From Gammaproteobacteria bacterium (GTDB taxonomy: Bacteria > Pseudomonadota > Gammaproteobacteria > Porifericomitales > Porifericomitaceae): DNA of 64,000 nt. Positions 42,412-49,932 of this stretch are shown here, piece by piece; position 1 is the first letter of the stretch; every line of letters begins with the position of its first letter. The position numbers were made by a program, and so were the translations under genes. Under the pieces are notes generated by a model. The model had not been told where the DNA came from and did not search any database. It saw nothing but the letters and a program-made list of their open reading frames with translations. The stretch is taken from assembly GCA_014238615.1 (NCBI GenBank), contig JABAAT010000016.1, positions 1 to 64,000 of the forward strand, in the 5' to 3' direction.

Positions 42412-43375
42412 AGGGAGGGTCTCCCGTCGCCCGCACCCTGCCCAGCAAACCCTCCAGGTGCGTGACTACGCAATCCGGCATGGCGCGCAGGTGATAACCA
42501 CCCTCCAGCAGGGAGAGCACCCGTCCTTCCGCGTGGCGCTCGGCTATCTCCAGCACACGCCGCGTCATCCAGGCGTAGCAGGAGGTGCTCAGCTGCACCT
42601 GCGCCAGCGGATCGTCACGGTGCGCATCGAAACCTGCCGAGATCAACACGATATCCGGCCGGAAGGCTTCCATGGCCGGCAGCACCCGCTCCTGGAAAGC
42701 CGCTTCGTAGTCGCTGTCCCCGGAGGCGGCCGGCATGGGGCAGTTCACGGTAGCGCCGTGGCCGCGCCCCAGGCCGGTTTCCTGCAGCGCGCCGGTGCCG
42801 GGGTAAAAAGGATACTGGTGCAGGCTGATGTAGCAGACCGAGGGGTCTTCCTCGAAGGCGTGCTGTGTGCCGTTGCCGTGATGCACGTCCCAGTCCAGGA
42901 TCAACACTTTTTCCAGGCCATGACGGCGCTGTAGGTAGCGCGCCAGCAGGGCGATATTGTTGAACAGGCAAAAGCCCAGCGCCGCCGCTTTTTCCGCGTG
43001 GTGGCCGGGCGGGCGCAGCAAGGCGAAACCGTTGTCGATGGAGCCGTCCATCAAGGCGTCGGCCAGCTGCAGCCCGGCGCCCGCCGCGAGCAGGGCCACG
43101 GCCTGTGAGTCCGGACAGATCCCCACGTCCGGCGTATCCAAAAAAGGCAGACCCGCCGCGCAGCCGCGCCGGACGTGCTCCAGGTAATCCCCGCTGTGCA
43201 CCGTACGCAGCCATTCCTCTTCCGCCGGGCGCGGCGCGACCTGCCGCAACTCCCCAAACCAAGGCTGGGCCTGCAGCGCCCGCAGGGCGTTTTGCAGACG
43301 CTGCGGCGACTCCGGATGCCCGGCGCCGGCGTGGTGATCCAGGAAGCGCGGTGTATAGCAGATCGCTGTGCTCAC
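42401..43375 (-). CDS. histone deacetylase family protein (class II HDAC-like / acetylpolyamine amidohydrolase)
   Basis: LLRPPGHHAEKAAALGFCLFNNIAL, ILDWDVHHGNGTQHAFEEDPSVCYISLHQYPFYPGTG, LISAGFDAHRDDPLA. Confidence 0.94.
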   Translation of the reverse strand: MSTAICYTPRFLDHHAGAGHPESPQRLQNALRALQAQPWFGELRQVAPRPAEEEWLRTVHSGDYLEHVRRGCAAGLPFLDTPDVGICPDSQAVALLAAGAGLQLADALMDGSIDNGFALLRPPGHHAEKAAALGFCLFNNIALLARYLQRRHGLEKVLILDWDVHHGNGTQHAFEEDPSVCYISLHQYPFYPGTGALQETGLGRGHGATVNCPMPAASGDSDYEAAFQERVLPAMEAFRPDIVLISAGFDAHRDDPLAQVQLSTSCYAWMTRRVLEIAERHAEGRVLSLLEGGYHLRAMPDCVVTHLEGLLGRVRATGDPPCED

Positions 43376-43428
43376 AACAGGACGTGCACCATGTTGTGTT
43401 TTTTCATGCTCCGGATTATATTCAAAAG

Positions 43429-43484
43429 GTCGCGCCGATTTGATTTCAGCTTGCGGGCGCGAAACAAATACAGCTAAAGCGAGT
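43429..43484 (+). ncRNA. SAM-II-type S-adenosylmethionine riboswitch aptamer upstream of metZ
   Basis: tCGCGCC gATTTGatttcagCTTGCgGGCGCGaaaCAAATacaGCTAAAGCGAG: P1 CGCGCC(43431-36)/GGCGCG(43456-61); pseudoknot ATTTG(43438-42)/CAAAT(43465-69); GCUAAA signature at 43473-78; resembles the SAM-II consensus from memory; precedes a Met-biosynthesis gene. Confidence 0.82.
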
Positions 43485-43574
43485 CAGGCTAAGACGCGTA
43501 CGCCCACTTGGTAGAGGGCCGCCACGCGGGGTTTGGCTCGGACACTTGGTTGCGATGCGACCGGAGGTGCGCCC

Positions 43575-44801
43575 ATGCCCGATGACGACCCCATTCTGAG
43601 AGCCCCTTCTCAAGCCGTACCCGCGGCCGTACCGGCAACCGCGCTACAGACCCGTGCTGTACGCGCCGGGCACAGCCCCACCCCGGAAGGAGAGCACAGC
43701 GAACCCCTGTTCCTGACCTCCAGCTTCGTTTTCGAAAGCGCCGAGCAGGCCGCCGCCCGGTTTCGTGGCGACGAACCGGGCAATATCTACTCGCGCTTCA
43801 CCAATCCCACCGTGCGTGCCTTTGAGCAGCGCCTGGCCGTGTTGGAGGGGGGGGAGCGTTGCATCGCCACCTCCTCGGGCATGAGCGCGATCCTGTCCAC
43901 CTGCATGGCCCTGCTCTCCGCCGGTGACCACATTGTGGCCGCCCACGGCCTGTTTGGCACCACCGTGGTCTTGTTGCGCGATGTGCTGACGCGCTTTGGG
44001 GTGGACACCAGCTTTGTGAAGCTGAGTTCCTTACCATCCTGGGAGGCGGCCATCCGCCCCCAAACCCGCATGTTGTTCCTGGAGACGCCCTCTAATCCGA
44101 CCACCGAGATCGCCGACCTGAAATGCCTGGCGCGTCTTGCTCATGCCCACGACGCTCTTTTGGTGGTGGACAACTGCTTTTGCACCCCGGTTTTGCAGCG
44201 GCCCCTGGAACATGGCGCCGACCTGGTGATCCATTCCGCCACCAAGTACCTGGACGGCCAGGGCCGCTGTGTGGGCGGTGCCGTGGTCGGCCCGAAGGAA
44301 CTCCTGGAGCAAAAAGTGCTTTCTTTCCTGCGCGGCGCCGGACCGAGCATGAGTCCCTTCAACGCCTGGGTTTTTCTAAAGGGCCTGGAGACCCTGTCCC
44401 TGCGTATGCGGGCGCACAGTGAACACGCCCTGTTCCTGGCACGTGAATTGCAAGGGCGGCCCGAGATCGATAAGCTCCACTACCCGGGCCTTCCGGAGCA
44501 CCCCCAGCACCAGCTTGCAAGCTCTCAACAGCAGGCCGGCGGCGGTATCCTCAGCCTGGAGCTGAAGGGTGGGCGGGATGCCGCCTGGCGCCTGGTGAAC
44601 CGTCTGCGTCTGTTTTCCATCACCGCCAACCTGGGCGACGCCAAGAGCACCGTGACGCATCCCGACACGACCACTCACTGGCGTCTCACTCCCGGGGAAA
44701 AACAGCAATGCGGCATCACTCCGGGACTGGTGCGCCTCTCGGTGGGCCTGGAAGACCCGCGCGACCTGCTCCACGACCTGCGGCAGGCGCTTGAGAGATA
44801 A
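43575..44801 (+). CDS. metZ: O-succinylhomoserine sulfhydrylase
   Basis: EPLFLTSSFVFESAEQAAARF, IYSRFTNPTVRAFEQRLAVLEGGE, VDNCFCTPVLQRPLEHGADLVIHSATKYLDGQGR; GGAGGT at 43560-43565 supports ATG at 43575. Confidence 0.94.
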   Translation: MPDDDPILRAPSQAVPAAVPATALQTRAVRAGHSPTPEGEHSEPLFLTSSFVFESAEQAAARFRGDEPGNIYSRFTNPTVRAFEQRLAVLEGGERCIATSSGMSAILSTCMALLSAGDHIVAAHGLFGTTVVLLRDVLTRFGVDTSFVKLSSLPSWEAAIRPQTRMLFLETPSNPTTEIADLKCLARLAHAHDALLVVDNCFCTPVLQRPLEHGADLVIHSATKYLDGQGRCVGGAVVGPKELLEQKVLSFLRGAGPSMSPFNAWVFLKGLETLSLRMRAHSEHALFLARELQGRPEIDKLHYPGLPEHPQHQLASSQQQAGGGILSLELKGGRDAAWRLVNRLRLFSITANLGDAKSTVTHPDTTTHWRLTPGEKQQCGITPGLVRLSVGLEDPRDLLHDLRQALER

Positions 44802-44812
44802 CAGGATTTTTA

Positions 44813-44854
44813 AGGCAAAAAAAGAGTCCGGGCACTAGGGGTGGCCCGGACTTT
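44813..44854 (-). terminator. intrinsic terminator, best read on the minus strand (AGTCCGGGC stem then CTTTTTTTG), possibly bidirectional
   Basis: Perfect 9-bp stem agtccgggc(44825-33)/gcccggact(44844-52); 7-A run on the + strand immediately 5' gives a U-tract for minus-strand transcripts. Confidence 0.7.
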
Positions 44855-45039
44855 AAGAGGGAAGTGAGGTTCACCCGGAACCTGCGATGCCTCATCCGGG
44901 TCCCCTCCCCACTGAAAGCGTAGCAGCAACTAGCAAGCCAACTATCAGTCTTCCTTAATTTAGGCCCATAAGACGGGCCTTCCCACGGGTCAAGCTCCGT
45001 CCGACACCACCACCAACCGACTAGATAAGCAAAAAAGCG

Positions 45040-45235
45040 ACAATTTTGGGCGCCTGCCGTTTCCCGGGAGCGCATTGCCTCCCGGGAGGGGCGGACAGCG
45101 CCATGGAACCCATGGCCTGGCTTTCCAGAAGCAGCTCACTCGCGCGCGCTCTCACTACCTTGCTGTCATGTTCACCAGCGTGCTGCTTCGGGAAGGGCGG
45201 TTCCCTGTATAGATTATCCTCACCTCGAACAGGTT
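45040..45235 (-). ncRNA. candidate structured small RNA (long hairpin with central bubble, 6S-like architecture; identity unproven)
   Basis: Stem CTTTCC.GAAGCAGC (45121-35)/GCTGCTTC.GGAAGG (45182-96), hairpin GCCATGG-AAC-CCATGGC (45100-116), hairpin TCCCGGGAG/CTCCCGGGA (45062-87); no plausible CDS. Confidence 0.35.
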
Positions 45236-45578
45236 GCGCGCTCACTGTGTCAGCTTCCGGTCAGTGATGCGCTTGCCGACCGTATCCCGAAACAGCACCT
45301 CGAAGTTGCATGCATTGGGCCTGGAAAGAGAACGTGTCAATGTAGCGCTGTAAGCGCCCTGCGCTTACCTGGGCGACAGGCTTCGTTATGGTCGTTTCAG
45401 CATCGCCCGTCAGCTTTCAGGCTTTTTGTATGCGCCCTCCTGTTCACAAACTCTTTTACCAGCCGTTACGTTAAGTGTTGATGTTTTTTTTACCACAGAT
45501 CGGAGCATCACCCCTCTGCGGGTGCTGAAATACCGGCCTGATCCGCCCCTGGGGACTGCTTGTCAGTTCCGCAATGGA

Positions 45579-45670
45579 TGGCGGAGAGAGAGGGATTCGA
45601 ACCCTCGGGCCGCATGACGCGTGCCGGCGAATTTCAAGTCCGCTGCCTTAAACCACTCAGCCATCTCTCC
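45579..45670 (-). tRNA. tRNA-Ser (anticodon UGA), CCA encoded
   Basis: Minus strand GGAGAGATGGCTGAGTGGTTTAAGGCAGCGGACTTGAAATTCGCCGGCACGCGTCATGCGGCCCGAGGGTTCGAATCCCTCTCTCTCCGCCA; acceptor GGAGAGA/TCTCTCC, long variable arm. Confidence 0.97.
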
Positions 45671-45924
45671 GGGCGCCGGGCCTCCGGGCGGCTCGGCATA
45701 CAGAATCCATATCATAACGCTGCTCGCCGGCGTGGTAGATGCCGCCTGCCAAGGTGGAGACTGTGGTCATTGGCGCGGGGTTGCCGGTTGCCAGGCCGAG
45801 ACTGGATCTCGGCCCCCGGGGTCTGTCCCGGGATCTGCCGGGGGGATCTGGACGGCCTGGTTTCGCGGTTCAGCGGGGCGGATTCAGTTGTGGTTTGCCG
45901 GGCCGGTTTTGTCTGGAGGGGGTA

Positions 45925-45933
45925 TGCTATACT
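45925..45933 (+). promoter_or_regulatory. extended -10 promoter (TGCTATACT) for the downstream Bax-inhibitor-1 gene
   Basis: TGn-TATACT match about 185 nt upstream of the start; weak -35. Confidence 0.4.
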
Positions 45934-46118
45934 CCCTTGAATCGGCTTGCCGGGCAAGGTCGCCCGGGAGTGTTTCGTGCCGGGACCGGGCTGAGTCCGC
46001 AGGGCTTGGCGGGGCTTGGCGCCAGGCCCGGTGCCCTGGGGTGCCGGTTCTTGAATTCAGGCGGCTGGACAGCCGCGTTACTTTCGTTCTTGGATGACTC
46101 TACAAGAGGTTCAATCTC

Positions 46119-46778
46119 ATGGCTCAATCAGCAGTTGCTTTTTATCCTAAGTCTGTAGCGCAGATAGGCGTCTCAAAGACCTTACGTAACACTTACTTGC
46201 TGTTGTCGATGAGTCTGCTGTTCTGTGGGCTTTGCGCTTATGTTTCAAGCCGTATGGGATTGTTTATTTCGTCTCCCTGGCTTTTTCTGATTGGCTTTTT
46301 AGGCTTCAGCTGGGGCGCCCAGGTGTTGTGCAACAGCGTTTGGGGTCTGGCCATGGTTTTCGGCCTGACGGGCTTCACCGGGCTCTACCTGGCCCCGATA
46401 TTGCTCTTTGCAAGTGTTCCAGGCGGAAAGGAGTTGGTGATAACCGCCGCGGGCGGTACGGGCGCCATTTTCCTGGGTTTATCAGGTTACGTACTGGTGA
46501 CCCGCAAGAACTTCAATTTCCTGGGAGGCATGATCTGCGTTGGCTTCCTGGTGGCTTTTCTGGCCATGCTGGCAAGTATCGTTTTCCAGATGCAGGCGCT
46601 TTCTCTCGCGGTGTCGGCGGCCTTCATGTTTCTCTCCGCGGCTGGCATTCTGCACGCCACCAGCCGCATGGTGCATGATCCCTCCACGAATTACATCGTG
46701 ATGACAGTCACCCTGTTCGTCTATATCTACAATATCTTCATCACCTTGCTGCACCTTCTGAGTTTTTCCAGGGACTGA
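46119..46778 (+). CDS. Bax inhibitor-1 / YccA family membrane protein
   Basis: MAQSAVAFYPKSVAQIGVSKTLRNTYLLLSMSLLFCGLCAYVSS...; seven hydrophobic segments ending FVYIYNIFITLLHLLSF. Confidence 0.92.
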   Translation: MAQSAVAFYPKSVAQIGVSKTLRNTYLLLSMSLLFCGLCAYVSSRMGLFISSPWLFLIGFLGFSWGAQVLCNSVWGLAMVFGLTGFTGLYLAPILLFASVPGGKELVITAAGGTGAIFLGLSGYVLVTRKNFNFLGGMICVGFLVAFLAMLASIVFQMQALSLAVSAAFMFLSAAGILHATSRMVHDPSTNYIVMTVTLFVYIYNIFITLLHLLSFSRD

Positions 46779-46834
46779 AAGCCGGGGATTGGCGGCATCA
46801 GCGGCGGGCGGGGGCTTCGCTGCCTGCGTAGAGG

Positions 46835-46867
46835 CATCCTCTCTTCCTGGAGGATGGGCGCCTTTTT
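46835..46867 (+). terminator. intrinsic terminator after the BI-1 gene
   Basis: CATCCTC(46835-41)/GAGGATG(46850-56) stem followed by ggcgccttttt. Confidence 0.45.
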
Positions 46868-46896
46868 CCTTTCCATCCATGTCCTTTCCATCCAGG
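46867..46896. repeat. 15-bp direct tandem repeat x2 (tcctttccatccatg / tcctttccatccagg)
   Basis: Adjacent near-identical copies at a convergent junction. Confidence 0.9.
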
Positions 46897-46936
46897 GATA
46901 GGACGGGGGGCCGCGGGGGCTTACGAGGACGGCTTT

Positions 46937-47908
46937 TTAGAACCAGAAGCGCAGGCCGGCCAGGTAGCGGGTTTCATGGGCGGCGGTTGCATCGGCCCTG
47001 GCGTAGTCTTTCGTCTTGCCGAATTTCCCCATCCACTCCACCCCGATGTAGGGGGCGAAGCGCGGCGAGAGCTGGTAGCGCAGGCGGATTCCGGCCGTGA
47101 GGTCGGAGAGTCCTTTGCCTCTTCCGCCGGCCTCGTCGTTTTTGCCGTGGAGGGTGATTTCCACGCGCGGTTGCAGGCCGATGCGTTGGCTGATCAGCAA
47201 GTCGTATTCGACCTCAATGATCAGCGCCGTGCGCGTGCCTGCCCCGAGATAGGCCGTGGCGTCGATCTCGAACCAGTAAGGTGCCAGTCCCTGTGCACCC
47301 AGGGCCAGCCAGAGGCGATCCGGCCCATCCCCGGTGTCATAGCGGATTCCCACCTGTGCGTCCCAGAAGCTGGTGACGGCCTGGCTGTATAACAGGTCGG
47401 TGCCTGATTCTTCCAGGCCGCCCCGTGTGTAGTCGCCTTCCGCCTTGATGACCAGTTTCCGGTAAGTGCGGCCGAACCAGGCCTGGACGTCGTAGATGCT
47501 GACGTTGTTGTCTGTCCACACCTGTTCCAGGCGATGCACCAGCAGGGCGCCGGAGGAATGTTCGTCGGAGAGCCGGAAGCGGGGAGCGTCGGGGAGGGAG
47601 TAGGGAGCGTTCTCCAGGCTGTATCCGCCCGAGTAAGCGTGCGGGTCGCGCGCGTCCGGTGGGGCGGCTCCACCCTGCGCTCGTGCGTGTGTGCCGTGCT
47701 CGGGTGTGCCGTGCTCGGGTGTGCCGTGCTCAATGGGTGGTGCCTGCGTGTCGGGTGAGGCTGCTTCAGGGCGCCTGGGGTCGTGCCCCGTGTCCGTGTG
47801 GGTGGACTGCCGCTCCGACGCGGCCCCGACCTCGTGGGCGTGGTGTGCGCCGTGGGGAACGTTGTTTCGAGGTGGTACGCATGCTGTTGCCTGGAGCAGT
47901 AGCAGCAT
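46937..47908 (-). CDS. copB: copper resistance protein B (CopB/PcoB family), predicted outer-membrane beta-barrel with His-rich N-terminus
   Basis: LVHRLEQVWTDNNVSIYDVQAWFGRTYRKLVIKAEGDYT...; C-terminal RLRYQLSPRFAPYIGVEWMGKFGKTKDYARA...LRFWF. ATG at 47908 probably not the true start. Confidence 0.88.
   Translation of the reverse strand: MLLLLQATACVPPRNNVPHGAHHAHEVGAASERQSTHTDTGHDPRRPEAASPDTQAPPIEHGTPEHGTPEHGTHARAQGGAAPPDARDPHAYSGGYSLENAPYSLPDAPRFRLSDEHSSGALLVHRLEQVWTDNNVSIYDVQAWFGRTYRKLVIKAEGDYTRGGLEESGTDLLYSQAVTSFWDAQVGIRYDTGDGPDRLWLALGAQGLAPYWFEIDATAYLGAGTRTALIIEVEYDLLISQRIGLQPRVEITLHGKNDEAGGRGKGLSDLTAGIRLRYQLSPRFAPYIGVEWMGKFGKTKDYARADATAAHETRYLAGLRFWF
47691..47735. repeat. 15-bp tandem repeat x3 inside copB, coding EHGTP units
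   Basis: gtgccgtgctcgggt at 47691 and 47706, gtgccgtgctcaatg at 47721; translated HGTPEHGTPEHGT. Confidence 0.95.
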
Positions 47909-47995
47909 GGCCGCCGCCAGGGAGGCTTTAGGCGCCAGGGGGTCTTTAGGAGTGGATTTCAGGGGGGCTTCTGGGGGGCTGAAGGCGTGACTTTG

Positions 47996-49792
47996 CTAGG
48001 ATATCACCACTTCGCGGAACATGCCGGCCGTCATGTGGAACATCAGGTGGCAGTGCCAGGCCCAGCGTCCAAGCGCGTCGGCTGTCACCAGGAAGCTGAT
48101 GCGCTGCGCCGGTTGCACCGGGATGGTATGGCGGCGGGACATGAACCGGCCGCGGTCGTTTTCCTGTTCGCTCCACAGGCCATGCAGGTGCATGGGATGA
48201 GTCATCATGGTGTCATTCTGAAGAATCACCCTGAGTCGTTCGTTGTGGCGCATGTGCACCGGGGTGCTGGCGCCGAATTCAAGGCCGTCAAACGACCAAC
48301 TGTAGCGCTCCATGTTGCCGGTGAGATGCAGTTCGATTTCGCGCACCGGGATACGCGCGTCCCGCGCTCCGCCGATGGTATGCAAGTCGTCCAGCGTCAG
48401 TACCCGGCGGCCGTTATCGCGCAGTCCAATGCCTGGATCATCGAGGTTGGTGCGCGGCGCATCGACGCGCATGTCCACCGAGGGGCCGTATTCGGTGCGT
48501 GCGTGGCGTACCTTTCCCGATGGCATGGCCAGTGGGTTGCCGTGGTTGGCATGCGCCCCGTGCTCCTGTGCCATGTTCGCGTGGTGCATGCCTTCGCCCG
48601 TGGCCTGCTTTCCGTGCCCGTGCATGTGTGTTCCATGCTGCATGGCTCCCATCATGTCGACCGGGGTCAGCCATGTGACCGGGTCAAGGGCTGGAATTGG
48701 GGCGCTTAATCCCGGGCGCGCGGCCAGGGTGCCGCACGCGAAGCCCGTGCGATCCATGCCCTGGGCAAACAGGGTGTAGGCCTCCTCTTCAGGCCCAATG
48801 ATCACGTCATAGGTCTCGCCGGGGCCGAAGCGGAATTCATCCACCGTCACCGGTTCCACATCCTGGCCGTCGGCCTGCACCACGGTCATCTTCAAGCCGG
48901 GGATGCGCAGGTCGTAGAAGCTGTTCCCCGAGCTGTTGATGCAGCGCAGCCGCACCCGCTCGCCGGGATGAAACAAGGCGGTCCAGTTGCCTTCCGGCGT
49001 GGTGCCGTTCACCAGGTAAGTCAGCACCGCTGACGAGAGATCCGCCAGATCGGTGGGATGCATGCGCATTCGGTTCCACATGCGGCGCCTGTTCAGCGTA
49101 TCGCCTAAACCCACTTGTGACAGGTCGGCAAAGAAGTCCTGTACGGTGGGAGGATTGAGATTGTAAACCGCGCTCTGTTTTTTCAGGCTGGCGAAGGCGC
49201 GCATCGGAGTTTCACCGGTCCAGTCTGAAAGCTGCACGATGTAGTCCCGGTCGGCGTGAAAACGCTCGGCCCGGCGCGGCTCAATGATGAGCGCGCCGTA
49301 CATGCCCGTCATCTCCTGCGTTCCGACGTGAGAGTGATACCAGTAAGTGCCGCTCTGCCGCAACCGGAACCGGTAGGTGAAGGTTTCCCCCGGTGCGATG
49401 CCGTTGAAACTGATGCCGGGTACACCGTCCATCTGGTAGGGCAGAATCACGCCGTGCCAGTGGATGGAGGTTATTTCCCGCATCCGGTTGGTGACGTGAA
49501 TGGTGACCTCGTCGCCTTCGCGCAGGCGCAGCGTTGGCGCGGGAATCGATCCGTTGATGGTGGTCGCTGTCTGTGGCGTCCCGGTGAAGTTGACCAACGA
49601 TTTTGCTACCACCAGGGTGATTTCCGTCCCTTTCAGTACAGGTGCGGTCCCAGAGCCGGCGAAACGATGTAGTGGAGCCGTCGCATGCGCCAAGGTTGGT
49701 ATGCCGGCCAGTACGCCGCTCGCGGCCAGTCCCTGCACGAAGCGGCGGCGGGACATGGGGAGACGGATATCCCTGGGTGGCGCGGTCTTCAT
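47996..49792 (-). CDS. copA: copper resistance multicopper oxidase CopA, Tat-exported
   Basis: MSRRRFVQGLAASG twin-arginine signal; HWHGVILPYQMDGVPG, TYWYHSHVGTQE, MTHPMHLHGLW, WHCHLMFHMTAGM copper ligands; Met/His-rich insert. Confidence 0.94.
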   Translation of the reverse strand: MKTAPPRDIRLPMSRRRFVQGLAASGVLAGIPTLAHATAPLHRFAGSGTAPVLKGTEITLVVAKSLVNFTGTPQTATTINGSIPAPTLRLREGDEVTIHVTNRMREITSIHWHGVILPYQMDGVPGISFNGIAPGETFTYRFRLRQSGTYWYHSHVGTQEMTGMYGALIIEPRRAERFHADRDYIVQLSDWTGETPMRAFASLKKQSAVYNLNPPTVQDFFADLSQVGLGDTLNRRRMWNRMRMHPTDLADLSSAVLTYLVNGTTPEGNWTALFHPGERVRLRCINSSGNSFYDLRIPGLKMTVVQADGQDVEPVTVDEFRFGPGETYDVIIGPEEEAYTLFAQGMDRTGFACGTLAARPGLSAPIPALDPVTWLTPVDMMGAMQHGTHMHGHGKQATGEGMHHANMAQEHGAHANHGNPLAMPSGKVRHARTEYGPSVDMRVDAPRTNLDDPGIGLRDNGRRVLTLDDLHTIGGARDARIPVREIELHLTGNMERYSWSFDGLEFGASTPVHMRHNERLRVILQNDTMMTHPMHLHGLWSEQENDRGRFMSRRHTIPVQPAQRISFLVTADALGRWAWHCHLMFHMTAGMFREVVIS

Positions 49793-49932
49793 CCGATAGT
49801 CTTCACCCGACTTGCCGTTTCCCCGGAGCGGAAGCCGGCGCGCCGTCTCTCCGGGACGTGGTCACCAGGGCGAGGCCGCCCTTAAGTGGGTCAGGGCCGC
49901 CTTTAAGTTCCGGGGAAGTATCCGGAGGATTG

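Noticed and set aside
45040-45235. Firm naming as ssrS (6S), ffs (SRP RNA) or rnpB
   Set aside because: SRP (GGTCAGGTCCGGAAGGAAGCAGCC) and RNase P (GAGGAAAGTCCGGGC) signatures are absent and only part of the 6S pattern is visible; reported as unidentified candidate only.
45426-45940. ORFs 45426..45617 and 45560..45940 containing AEREGFEPSGR
   Set aside because: Classic artefact: translation of the antisense strand of tRNA-Ser, not a protein.
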